A stretch of 10,994 bases of DNA from CAZBWP01 sp964630265. Lineage in GTDB: Bacteria > Pseudomonadota > Alphaproteobacteria > Rhodospirillales > Defluviicoccaceae. The translations under genes were made by a program, and so were the position numbers. This document shows, piece by piece, positions 1 to 6,591 of the stretch (within the stretch, counting starts at the first letter, position 1; each line of letters starts with the position of its first letter). The DNA lies in assembly GCA_964630265.1 (NCBI GenBank), contig CAZVRW010000087.1, positions 1 through 10,994 of the forward strand, written 5' to 3'. The notes beneath the pieces were generated by a model. The model did not search any database. It had not been told where the DNA came from and saw nothing but the letters and a program-made list of their open reading frames with translations.

Positions 1-1500
<1,500 letters not shown>

Positions 1501-1526
1501 GCGATCGCTCTCAGCGTAATCGATTG

Positions 1527-1566
1527 CGTCGGTCGCTCCCCTGCTCGGGGGCGGCCGACGGGCTTT
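1527..1566 (+). terminator. Hairpin terminator after ftsH
   Basis: Bases 1527-1541 pair with 1546-1560 in a stem of about 14 base pairs with one G-U pair and one bulged T (1537). The loop is TGCT. The hairpin starts 27 bases after the ftsH stop codon. It is followed only by GGCTTTCTC, a weak T tract, so termination may be partial. Its position right after the stop supports the call. Confidence 0.55.
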
Positions 1567-1962
1567 CTCGGACTGCGGTTCCCTGCCTCTGTCGGACGCT
1601 TGGGTGGCTGCGGTTCGAGTTCAATCATGGACCCAACGGGACGAGCAATCGGCGCGGGCGGTTTTTTCGCTCGCCGGTGAAGGCGGCCTAGCCGGTGCTC
1701 TTTCGACTTGAGACACGGGCATCGCGCCTCCCCGAGCCCGGTGCCATTGAACCAAGCCGATCCGACGCAGCATCTCGCGTGGATCGCATGGAGGCACCGT
1801 CCTGTTGGGACCATCAGCCGTGGCGGTGCCGCCGAGCGCCCGCCGGAACTTTGATGAACCTTGATCGAGCGGGCCGGACCGACGCACCGGCCGCAACTCA
1901 TCCACATCGTTTGTCGCCTCGTAAGAAGGGTGATTTTCGCAAGCCGTATAGGGTTCCATGAA
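1567..1962. other. Long intergenic stretch without a supported gene
   Basis: About 400 bases lie between the ftsH hairpin and the next credible start codon. Open frames exist on both strands, but none has a ribosome site, a recognisable domain or consistent codon use, and the long reverse frame runs through genes on the other strand. A run of six T (1663-1668) follows GC-rich sequence but without a clean stem. The promoter of the downstream small-gene cluster probably lies here, but no convincing -35/-10 pair was found. Confidence 0.4.
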
Positions 1963-2250
1963 ATGTCCGATCATGACCAACGCATCGTTCAGACGGTCGT
2001 CACCGCCGCGGCCATCGGTGGCTTCGTGTTCCTGGCCATCGTGGGCTGGGTTCTCGCCTTCGACGTCTCGTCCATCGCGACGATGATGGCCGGCGCGGCC
2101 GAGAGAGATATCTTGTCCGCATTGTTCATCGGCGGGTCGCTGACCAAGGGAGCGACTGTCGGCGCCGCGCTGGGGCTTGCGTTTGCCGCCCGCGGCCTCC
2201 GTTCGGAGCGCGTGGGCCCGGCGATGGTTGCCGCGACGGCGGTAACGTAA
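1963..2250 (+). CDS. Small two-helix membrane protein, unknown function
   Basis: The 95-residue product starts MSDHDQRIVQ. It has two hydrophobic stretches that should span the membrane, about residues 10-33 (TVVTAAAIGGFVFLAIVGWV and following) and about 50-75 (LSALFIGGSLTKGATVGAAL and following). A short linker separates them, and a basic segment (AARGLRSERVG) follows the second. I do not recognise the family. The ATG at 1963 was chosen because the protein starts sensibly there. An upstream TTG at 1861 in the same frame would add an Arg-rich extension that looks non-coding. The ribosome site is poor. It is the first of five closely following + strand small genes and lies 99 bases before the next. 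The alternative is a non-coding reading, but GC-rich third positions and a membrane-like composition favour a real gene. Confidence 0.6.
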   Translation: MSDHDQRIVQTVVTAAAIGGFVFLAIVGWVLAFDVSSIATMMAGAAERDILSALFIGGSLTKGATVGAALGLAFAARGLRSERVGPAMVAATAVT

Positions 2251-2349
2251 CACCGCACCGCACGCATCCCAACGGATCGAACTTCCTACCCCTTCACCAT
2301 CTGCAACAGCGTCGGCCGTAGCGGCTGCCGCCTCAAGGAGAGCTCTAAA

Positions 2350-2598
2350 ATGACGTCCATGATCAAGATGGCCTGGAATACAGTAATGAATCCCGATCAG
2401 AACCCATTGCTCGGCCTTCCCCGGATCACCCGCTTCCAACTGATGACCGTTCTCGCGTTCATGTGGTCATGCATCTTCTGCATCAGTGCTGGGCTCTTCA
2501 TCTGGATTCCGGAGTTCGTGTTTGGACATGTTGCACTGCTTTTGCTTGGCATATTCGGTACGGGTTTCATCTTTCGCGTCAACACCGCGGAAGGCTGA
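2350..2598 (+). CDS. Small two-helix membrane protein, unknown function
   Basis: This 82-residue protein has a cytoplasm-like N-terminus containing NPDQNPLLGLPRITRFQ. Two hydrophobic helices follow, at about residues 31-52 (LMTVLAFMWSCIFCISAGLF) and 55-76 (PEFVFGHVALLLLGIFGTGF), and the protein ends FRVNTAEG. The first helix carries two cysteines in SCIFC. A good ribosome site (AAGGAG at 2335-2340) lies nine bases before the ATG, which makes this start secure. It sits 39 bases upstream of the YajC-like gene and is probably co-transcribed with it. I cannot name a family. The hairpin-like arrangement of helices suggests a small inner-membrane protein that might assist a larger complex, but that is only inference from its neighbours. 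Confidence 0.75.
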   Translation: MTSMIKMAWNTVMNPDQNPLLGLPRITRFQLMTVLAFMWSCIFCISAGLFIWIPEFVFGHVALLLLGIFGTGFIFRVNTAEG

Positions 2599-2637
2599 GG
2601 CTTCGCCGCTCAGGTGCGTCAAGGAAAGGGAACCGAC

Positions 2638-2958
2638 ATGACATCGCTCGCCGCCCAGATCCTGCTCATCGCTGTCCTTTTTGTGGTCTTTTTCCTGGTC
2701 CTCGTGCGTCCCCAGCAAGTCCGGCTGCAACGCCACCGTGAAATGCTTGCCGGCCTGCGCCCCGGCCACAGGATCGCCACCGTTGGCGGCCTTGTGGGCA
2801 CGATCGTGAGCGTCGACGGGGCGGATCTCCTGACGCTTGAGGTCGCCGACGGGATGACCGTGACGATCCTGCGGAAAGCAGTGGACACCTTGATCGAAAC
2901 ATCCGGTACCGCGCCGGCCACGAACAAGGGGTCTGAAGAACCGTGCGTCGCGGTGTGA
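2638..2958 (+). CDS. yajC: YajC-family Sec translocon accessory protein
   Basis: YajC is a single-pass inner-membrane protein that associates with SecDF in the Sec/YidC machinery. This 106-residue product shows the family layout. One helix is at about residues 5-23 (AAQILLIAVLFVVFFLVLV), followed by RPQQ at 24-27. A basic linker comes next, then the small cytoplasmic domain with LRPGHRIATVGGLVGTI at 40-56, matching the family's L-x-x-G-D-x-V-x-T-x-G-G-I-x-G pattern. Length is normal for YajC. The ATG at 2638 is preceded by AAAGGG at a good distance, and a GTG at 2614 would add eight unneeded residues. In most genomes yajC sits directly before secD and secF. Here neither follows, so this may be a second, accessory copy. 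The C-terminal tail (NKGSEEPCVAV) is not conserved in the family as I know it. Confidence 0.9.
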   Translation: MTSLAAQILLIAVLFVVFFLVLVRPQQVRLQRHREMLAGLRPGHRIATVGGLVGTIVSVDGADLLTLEVADGMTVTILRKAVDTLIETSGTAPATNKGSEEPCVAV

Positions 2959-3000
2959 CTGCACACCCTTGTAAATCATCAGTGAAATGGAGTTCGGACC

Positions 3001-3390
3001 ATGAACTTGAACAGCATCCTAGAGGGAACCCTCCCGGGTCCTGTCCTCGACGCGATTGCAGACCACGCCCTCAGTTCGGTGATGGTGACGCAGGCCGCGC
3101 CGGATACGCCGATCATCTACGTCAACAAGGCGTTCACTGAGTTGACCGGCTACGCGCCCGAGGACGTTATGGGCAAGTCGCCTCGCTTGCTTCAGGGTCC
3201 CAAAACAGACCAGGCGGTCCTTGAGCGGCTGCGTGAAGACCTGGAGGCCGGTCGGGTTTTCGAAGGTGAGGCTGTCAACTACCGCAATGACTGCTCAGAG
3301 TTCCTGATGCATTGGCGTGTGGTCCCAGTGAAAGATCAGCACGGCGAGCCACGTTACTTCATCGCCTTGCAGGAAGAACGTCACATCTGA
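3001..3390 (+). CDS. Stand-alone LOV-like PAS domain protein lacking the photoactive Cys
   Basis: This 129-residue protein is a single PAS domain with no output domain. After a short helical leader, the PAS core starts near residue 24 (LSSVMVTQ). It contains IYVNKAFTELTGYAPEDVMG at 39-58, the stretch GKSPRLLQG at 58-66, NYRNDCSEF at 93-101, and ends RYFIALQEERHI. The spacing matches LOV flavin-binding domains, whose signature is GxNCRFLQ. Here the adduct-forming cysteine position is Pro61. The LOV-type Asn (N93) and the late Gln (Q124) are retained, so flavin or another ligand could still bind, but normal LOV photochemistry cannot occur. Cys98 is not at the LOV position. A ribosome site (GGAG, 2988-2991) precedes the ATG. 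It may regulate a partner by protein-protein contact, which is inference. PAS identity is secure; the ligand is unknown. Confidence 0.85.
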   Translation: MNLNSILEGTLPGPVLDAIADHALSSVMVTQAAPDTPIIYVNKAFTELTGYAPEDVMGKSPRLLQGPKTDQAVLERLREDLEAGRVFEGEAVNYRNDCSEFLMHWRVVPVKDQHGEPRYFIALQEERHI

Positions 3391-3449
3391 ACCAGACTGG
3401 TCATGGGTGTCCGAGCTGTGCTTGGATGGGAGAGAGTCTGAGCCGGCAC

Positions 3450-3465
3450 GCGGAACGTGTTCCGC
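3450..3465. promoter_or_regulatory. Inverted repeat upstream of the 56-aa ORF, possible operator
   Basis: GCGGAAC at 3450-3456 and GTTCCGC at 3459-3465 are perfect 7-base arms around a 2-base centre. The repeat lies about 40 bases before the ATG at 3508 and is followed by TTATAAC (3474-3480), which could be a -10 element. The short centre fits a protein-binding dyad better than an RNA hairpin. There is no direct evidence of function. Confidence 0.3.
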
Positions 3466-3507
3466 CCTTTGTCTTATAACTGTCGCAATACCACGGGAGC
3501 TTCAAGG

Positions 3508-3678
3508 ATGAGTAACATGCCGAATACGATGAGCGGAATGGTGATCCATTCCAGCATTTATGTTCTGCGCAACCTTCCCAAAGTCTTTCGGGGGGAGGCG
3601 CCGCCGGTCAGCTACGACATGCTGTTCAAGGATCCCCATGACGGCTGCGCACGCTACGACGACGTGTGGGGCGGCTGA
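3508..3678 (+). CDS. Hypothetical 56-residue protein
   Basis: The product starts MSNMPNTMSGMVIHSSIYVL and ends DPHDGCARYDDVWGG. It has no clear membrane helix; the middle (MVIHSSIYVLRNLPKVF) could form an amphipathic strand or helix. The C-terminal part is acidic, with His46, Cys49 and several Asp. A GGGAG ribosome-site candidate at 3494-3498 lies nine bases before the ATG at 3508. An in-frame GTG at 3457 lies inside an inverted repeat and is a less likely start. It follows the PAS gene by 117 bases, so it may have its own promoter. I do not recognise the family. The IS remnant begins within about 100-180 bases downstream, so the gene's 3' end could have been altered by that insertion. Confidence 0.5.
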   Translation: MSNMPNTMSGMVIHSSIYVLRNLPKVFRGEAPPVSYDMLFKDPHDGCARYDDVWGG

Positions 3679-3761
3679 ACAGCGCAGGGTGCACGTCGCA
3701 ACCGCGTCAAACGGTGGAAACCTTCGGAGCGGGTACTGTCAAAGACCCTTCGCACTTTCGG
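3679..3761. other. Short spacer at the undefined end of the IS remnant
   Basis: This gap lies between the 56-aa ORF and the end of the OrfA reading frame. No terminal inverted repeat matching the IS end at 4179-4196 was found here. The break point of the deleted IS is probably between about 3700 and 3865, but it cannot be fixed from sequence alone. Confidence 0.3.
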
Positions 3762-4124
3762 TCACGCGGCAACGGCTCCTTGGGTTTGATCTACGAACAA
3801 CGGGGTCATGCTGGCGATGGGGCGCAGGCGGTTGGCTGTGAGGTTGAGGGCGGACTTCCCGGACAAAAAATCCCGTTCCACCGTCAGCCGGCCGATCTTC
3901 GCGTACAATTCCGCGAGCTCGCGATCGCGGCCGTCATCCCGCGCCGGTATCGCGCCGAACACCGCCGCGGCGTTGTCGAGAAGCTGCTTCTTCCAGCCGT
4001 AGATCTGATTGGGATGGACGCCGTGCCGAGCTGCCAGCTCCGCTACCGTCGCATCCTCGCGCAGCGCCTCCAAGGCGACCCGCGCCTTGAACGCCGCATC
4101 GAACTTCCGTCTCGTTATGCTCAT
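3762..4124 (-). CDS. IS3-family transposase OrfA, C-terminus altered
   Basis: OrfA supplies the DNA-binding half of the OrfAB transposase of IS3-family elements. From the chosen ATG (4124) the protein begins MSITRRKFDAAFKARVALEA. A helix-turn-helix follows at about residues 26-48 (TVAELAARHGVHPNQIYGWK), then a leucine-zipper segment at about 70-87 (LAELYAKIGRLTVERDFL). These are standard OrfA features. The ATG at 4124 has GGAG six bases upstream; the adjacent ATG at 4127 and one at 4166 are also in frame. After RDFLSGKS (near residue 91) the sequence departs from the usual ending, which normally stops within a few residues, and runs about 29 more residues to a stop. No OrfB (DDE domain) is found in any frame beyond. 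The run T-TTT-TTG at RDFL resembles a frameshift heptamer, but the -1 frame shows no OrfB. This is a disabled remnant. Confidence 0.85.
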   Translation of the reverse strand: MSITRRKFDAAFKARVALEALREDATVAELAARHGVHPNQIYGWKKQLLDNAAAVFGAIPARDDGRDRELAELYAKIGRLTVERDFLSGKSALNLTANRLRPIASMTPLFVDQTQGAVAA

Positions 4125-4196
4125 CATCCGCTCCGTCTGCTCCGACGAAACGGTACCATCTTCCACTCAAGCCCCCGGTCTCAAATTCCGGGACCA
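3762..4196 (-). mobile_element. IS3-family insertion sequence remnant (left end plus OrfA)
   Basis: The element's left end is probably at 4196. Read on the - strand it begins TGGTCCCGGAATTTGAGA, with the TG tip common to IS3 ends, about 70 bases before OrfA. The right end, OrfB and the second inverted repeat are absent, so the copy cannot move by itself. The 3762 boundary is simply the OrfA stop; the true break may lie anywhere from about 3700 to 3865. The left tip is five bases from the toxin stop codon. Confidence 0.7.
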
Positions 4197-4200
4197 CTTC

Positions 4201-4626
4201 TCAGGCCTTGAGGGACCATGGATCGACGAGGGCAATCCCGGTACCGTCGAAGTGGCGGGTGTTGCGCGTGGCAAGCGTGGCCTTGCGCGCGGCGGCGATG
4301 CCGGCGATCCGGACATCGCGAATCTTGACCGGCCGTCCGGCTTCGCGCTGCCGGGCGGCGATCACGGCGGCCGCATCGGCCGCGGCCTGATCGAACGCCA
4401 GAACCCGACTGTCGAAGTCTTCGTCGAGAGCGCTCGCGAAAGCCTCTTCCAGAGCTTGCCGCTTGCGCCCCTTGGCGAGGATCTCGATGCCAAAGCGGAT
4501 CTCGAAGACGGTGATCGCCGTGGTCCAGATCGATTCCGGCGGCTGTGCGTCGAGCCACGCGACAACCACGAGATCCGTCTCACGGCGCATCAGGGCCGAG
4601 AGAACGTTGGTGTCGAGCAGGATCAA
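4201..4626 (-). CDS. vapC: PIN-domain toxin, FitB/VapC family
   Basis: PIN-domain toxins are Mg2+-dependent ribonucleases held inactive by their antitoxin. This 141-residue product has the family layout. It starts MILLDTNVLSALMR with catalytic Asp5, has Glu42 in TVFEIRFGI and Asp104 in KIRDVRIAGIA, and ends with TLATRNTRHF (Asn122) and IALVDPW. Length is normal. The start codon is TTG (4626-4624), which overlaps the antitoxin stop as TTGA. No ribosome site precedes it, so translation is probably coupled to the antitoxin, a common arrangement that keeps toxin levels low. The usual four acidic or polar active-site positions are present, so the enzyme should be active. The gene ends only five bases from the IS tip, yet its C-terminus appears complete, with SLKA beyond the usual NPW-type ending. 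It is closer to FitB than to the classical VapC of plasmids. Confidence 0.92.
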   Translation of the reverse strand: MILLDTNVLSALMRRETDLVVVAWLDAQPPESIWTTAITVFEIRFGIEILAKGRKRQALEEAFASALDEDFDSRVLAFDQAAADAAAVIAARQREAGRPVKIRDVRIAGIAAARKATLATRNTRHFDGTGIALVDPWSLKA

Positions 4627-4871
4627 GAAGTGAACTCGGCTGGGCGCGCCGGCTGACCACGCAACTCGGGAATATCCGCATCCAACCCGATCCGGGCGAA
4701 GCGGCCTCTCAGCCGGGTGCCGAGCGGGGACAGAGGCGCTCCTTCCTCGCGCACCGCGCTGCGCAGGATGTCGCGAACTTCCTCCTCGGTGCTGCGGCCG
4801 TGACGGCGGGCGCGCCGCTGCAGCTTCGCCTTCACGTCATCATCCAGGTTGCGCACCACGAGTTGAGCCAT
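4623..4871 (-). CDS. vapB: Ribbon-helix-helix antitoxin, FitA/VapB family
   Basis: The antitoxin binds the PIN toxin through its C-terminus and the operator DNA through its N-terminus. The 82-residue product starts MAQLVVRNLDDDVKAKLQRR, a typical ribbon-helix-helix strand and helix. It continues HGRSTEEEVRDILRSAV and ends with the FitA-like toxin-binding tail IPELRGQPARPAEF. The ATG at 4871 has a perfect GGAGG (4882-4878) six bases before it; the ATG at 4877 touches that site and is less likely. The gene overlaps the toxin by four bases. A 14-bp palindrome sits just upstream. Type II pairs of this kind usually repress their own promoter as a complex, and the palindrome fits that. Both members are intact. 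Confidence 0.92.
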   Translation of the reverse strand: MAQLVVRNLDDDVKAKLQRRARRHGRSTEEEVRDILRSAVREEGAPLSPLGTRLRGRFARIGLDADIPELRGQPARPAEFTS

Positions 4872-4888
4872 CGGCATCCTCCATGTTT

Positions 4889-4902
4889 GATATCATGATA
4901 TC
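4889..4902. promoter_or_regulatory. Palindromic operator of the toxin-antitoxin operon
   Basis: GATATCATGATATC is a perfect 14-base palindrome about 18 bases before the antitoxin ATG. It overlaps the proposed -10 box. Symmetric operators of this type are what dimeric ribbon-helix-helix antitoxins bind, so autorepression is likely. Binding itself is inferred. Confidence 0.65.
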
Positions 4903-4924
4903 GCATTCGGCCCGGAGCGCGCAA
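4895..4924 (-). promoter_or_regulatory. Candidate sigma-70 promoter of the toxin-antitoxin operon
   Basis: On the - strand, TTGCGC (4924-4919) is separated by 18 bases from TATCAT (4900-4895). Three of six -35 positions fit strongly (TTG), and the -10 is reasonable. The -10 lies within the palindrome, and transcription would start a few bases before the GGAGG ribosome site. The match is modest, but its position is right. Confidence 0.45.
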
Positions 4925-5070
4925 GTCTTGCCGGCGGGCTGCCCATGTAGTCGCTCTCGGCGGCGCTCGCCGCGCATCTCGGGGGCGCAGGGTTGAGACG
5001 GGGGCGCTGGGTTGACGGGCACCCCGGCGGCGGTCTCTGGGGGCTAGCGATGCCGACATGGTGACTCGAT

Positions 5071-5097
5071 GCCAACGGATGAGTCGCTTCCGTTGGC
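5071..5097. other. Perfect 9-bp hairpin downstream of the PEP-CTERM gene
   Basis: GCCAACGGA (5071-5079) and TCCGTTGGC (5089-5097) are perfect inverted arms with a 9-base loop. On the - strand it lies about 30 bases after the stop of the secreted-protein gene. There is no T tract on either side, so it may stabilise the mRNA end or act as a weak terminator rather than a classic intrinsic one. Confidence 0.35.
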
Positions 5098-5124
5098 TGA
5101 ATCGAACCCAACAAGATCAATAGC

Positions 5125-5895
5125 TTAGTGGAAAGACCGATCTGACGCTTGGGAACCAAACGTCAGGTCGGTCGATCCATTGGCTTCTCGGCCACGGAAC
5201 CACGCGCCGAAAAGGCCCAGCAGCCCGATCCCCAGCAACGCGGCCGTTGGCGGTTCCCGAACTTGGATCGTCAGGATCAGGTCACTGGTGAACGGTCCAA
5301 ATTGAGACGTCAGCGTCAGTTCGAGTCGCGTTCCGCTCAGGGTGTAGTTGCTTGGGTCTACCGGCGTGTCGTCTAGCTCGATGCTCTTCAAGACTGAACG
5401 GTGGGGGAGGTCAATTGTAAATATTGCATCCGTAATTTCATCATAAGTCGTAAAGTATTTTCCTGTACCCAGAGAATAAAAGAAGACCAAGTCTTCCCCG
5501 CGCTCAAATAACTGATGTTCATATTCGACGATGAATACCGTTCCTCCTGCTGGAAAGGGGCCGTACCAGCGGAACATAGACAGTTCCGGGTATTCCGGCA
5601 GGACAGTAGAGTAGATCAATGGGCTTGGTTCCCAGGGTTGCTCGCTTCCATCCTGGAATACGCGGATATTCGATGCGTTCACCGGCGGCAAGGGGAAGTC
5701 GAGAAATCCGACCCACCACGGGAACGAGTCATAGAAAAAGGTGCCGAAGAATGTGACATGCCGTTCGGTCCCAATCGTGATCTGCATCTCTTCGCGCGGC
5801 ATGCTCACCGGCGGCAGCGGATTGGCCGAGGGATACGTTGGGCTCAGCGTCAACACCGCGAGCGCCGCCATCACCGACAGGGTCTTCCCACGCAT
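5125..5895 (-). CDS. Secreted protein with PEP-CTERM-like anchor, unknown function
   Basis: The 256-residue product starts MRGKTLSVMAALAVLTLSPT, a signal peptide with likely cleavage near PSA-NPLPP. The exported body is rich in aromatic residues and beta-strand-like (FFGTFFYDSFPWWVGFLDFP). Near residue 213 comes REPPTAALLGIGLLGLFG followed by AWFRGRE. This is the tripartite PEP-CTERM layout: a PEP-like motif, one membrane helix, then an Arg cluster, as sorted by exosortase. The motif is a variant (REPP rather than VPEP), and about 17 residues (ANGSTDLTFGS and on) follow the Arg cluster, where these proteins normally end. An in-frame GTG at 5910 is also possible, but AGGAG touches it, whereas it lies 14 bases before the chosen ATG. 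The middle (about 5395-5590) is distinctly less GC-rich than its neighbours, suggesting recent transfer. No exosortase is in the window. The body matches no family I recognise. Confidence 0.8.
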   Translation of the reverse strand: MRGKTLSVMAALAVLTLSPTYPSANPLPPVSMPREEMQITIGTERHVTFFGTFFYDSFPWWVGFLDFPLPPVNASNIRVFQDGSEQPWEPSPLIYSTVLPEYPELSMFRWYGPFPAGGTVFIVEYEHQLFERGEDLVFFYSLGTGKYFTTYDEITDAIFTIDLPHRSVLKSIELDDTPVDPSNYTLSGTRLELTLTSQFGPFTSDLILTIQVREPPTAALLGIGLLGLFGAWFRGREANGSTDLTFGSQASDRSFH

Positions 5896-5928
5896 TTCGA
5901 GAACCCGCACTCCTGCTATTCTACTAGT

Positions 5929-5958
5929 ACTATAACGGCTTGGCGGACGCCATCATAA
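5929..5958 (-). promoter_or_regulatory. Candidate promoter of the PEP-CTERM gene
   Basis: On the - strand, TTATGA (5958-5953) and TATAGT (5934-5929) are 18 bases apart, about 34 bases before the ATG. The -10 is a good match, the -35 weaker. The palindrome TACTAGTA (5922-5929) overlaps the -10 edge and could be a small operator. Confidence 0.4.
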
Positions 5959-6226
5959 CAGAAAGTCGGATCACGCGATATCGATCAACGGTTTCGATCC
6001 CGATCGACTCTGGCTTCCGGTTCCAGGGCGACATCGGCTGGGTGAAGCTGTCCTTGGGGCGCGGCGGCGGCGAGGGCGACAGCCCGCCCTGCGGCCGCTC
6101 GAGCTTCGGCTCGGTGCCGATCCGCTCGCGGGGTTGACGGGGGCCGTGGCGCCGGTATCTGCAAGCGGGCAGGGGGGCCGCGGCGGCGGCGCTCGGTGCT
6201 GCGAGAGCCCCACCCGCCAGCCCCAC
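5930..6226 (-). pseudogene. Ala/Pro-rich secreted-protein remnant or small ORF
   Basis: This frame begins at GTG (6226) with VGLAGGALAAPSAAAAAPLP, which resembles a signal-peptide core, and ends with a Pro-rich stretch (LERPQGGLSPSPPPRPKDSF) followed by MSPWNRKPESIGIETVDRYR. Codons from about 6115 to 5990 are almost all G or C in the third position, a strong sign that this was or is coding. Between the two parts the best-looking frame appears to switch (PLADTGATAPVNPASG in another frame), suggesting paired frameshifts. There is no ribosome site, and an in-frame TAG lies just upstream. I do not recognise the family. It could be a decayed gene, or an intact one with a start I cannot see. Confidence 0.3.
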
Positions 6227-6240
6227 CGCCGAGCCGCGAA

Positions 6241-6290
6241 AATCCTACATTATCCTACTTTTTCCGACATTATCCGACATTATCCGACAT
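6241..6290. repeat. Five-unit 10-bp tandem repeat
   Basis: Five adjacent 10-base units fill this span: AATCCTACAT, TATCCTACTT, TTTCCGACAT, TATCCGACAT, TATCCGACAT. The consensus is TATCC(G/T)ACAT, and the last two copies are identical. One unit per helical turn puts the same bases on one face of the DNA, as in iterons or cooperative regulator sites. A partial copy (CCTACATCGCG) recurs at 6361. The array lies between the - strand remnant and the mgtE leader. Confidence 0.85.
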
Positions 6291-6488
6291 TTCAACGCGC
6301 CAAAGGCCATGTTTCTAACGATATCAACCCCTTAATCGCGCCGCACCCGCGTAAAACGATCCTACATCGCGTCAGGACCCGCTCTCCAGCCACCACACCC
6401 CCGTCGCTCACCGCCGGCATCGCCGGCACGCGGACGCGCGTCGCTCCGTCGCCGTAAGCCGCGGCCACCATCCCGAAACCCATCGCCC
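6291..6488. other. Untranslated or leader region before mgtE
   Basis: No supported gene lies here. A hairpin GCCGGC-ATC-GCCGGC occupies 6413-6427. A frame rich in Thr and Pro codons runs to a TAA at 6455-6457 but lacks an ATG or ribosome site. A very short ATG frame (6309, MFLTISTP) has none either. Together with the terminator that follows, the region looks like a transcribed leader or an uncharacterised small RNA. Confidence 0.3.
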
Positions 6489-6514
6489 GCCCGCGCCGCG
6501 TCGCGGGCTTTTTT
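6489..6514 (+). terminator. Intrinsic terminator just before the mgtE start
   Basis: GCCCGCG (6489-6495) pairs perfectly with CGCGGGC (6502-6508) around a 6-base loop, followed by six T (6509-6514). This is a textbook rho-independent terminator on the + strand. No + strand gene ends upstream, and an SD (GGAGGT, 6521-6526) with ATG follows within 20 bases. It is therefore either an attenuator for mgtE or the end of an unannotated small RNA. Confidence 0.8.
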
Positions 6515-6531
6515 GTGCCCGGAGGTGCTCC

Positions 6532-6591
6532 ATGACCACGACCTTCCATGCTCAGTCGCTGCGCCCCAGGACTGGACCGTGGCCCGATTGA
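6532..6591 (+). CDS. 19-aa leader ORF, probably the frameshifted 5' end of mgtE
   Basis: The ATG at 6532 has the best ribosome site in the region (GGAGGT, five bases upstream). It encodes MTTTFHAQSLRPRTGPWPD and then TGA. MTTTF resembles the start of the first CBS segment in MgtE (LMTTxF...), and the DNA downstream continues that homology in another frame (SVAAPQDWTVARLI). The simplest reading is one gene broken by a small indel near 6547-6555. The other possibility is a real leader peptide: its TGA (6589-6591) overlaps an in-frame TTG (6588) of the transporter frame, which would allow coupled re-initiation. Confidence 0.35.
   Translation: MTTTFHAQSLRPRTGPWPD

Noticed and set aside
1610..1640. 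GGTTCGAGTTCAATC resembling a tRNA T-loop
   Set aside because: No matching T-arm stem, anticodon arm or acceptor stem could be built around it on either strand.
1621..2439. Reverse-strand open frame of 272 codons
   Set aside because: It runs opposite the 95-aa gene and the start of the 82-aa gene. It is low in hydrophobic content, has no motif and no ribosome site.
3452..3480. Extracytoplasmic sigma-factor promoter starting at GGAAC
   Set aside because: The distance from GGAAC to any suitable -10 does not fit the EcfG or SigE patterns, and GGAAC is one arm of an inverted repeat.
3862..3876. Programmed -1 frameshift at T-TTT-TTG in OrfA
   Set aside because: The heptamer is in the right phase, but the -1 frame downstream has no OrfB similarity and soon stops.
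6241..6290. CRISPR array
   Set aside because: The repeats are 10 bases long with no spacers, so this is a simple tandem array. No cas gene is present.
6291..6488. Mg2+ riboswitch (M-box) before mgtE
   Set aside because: I could not find the conserved M-box core or its three-helix layout. Only a short hairpin and the terminator are visible.
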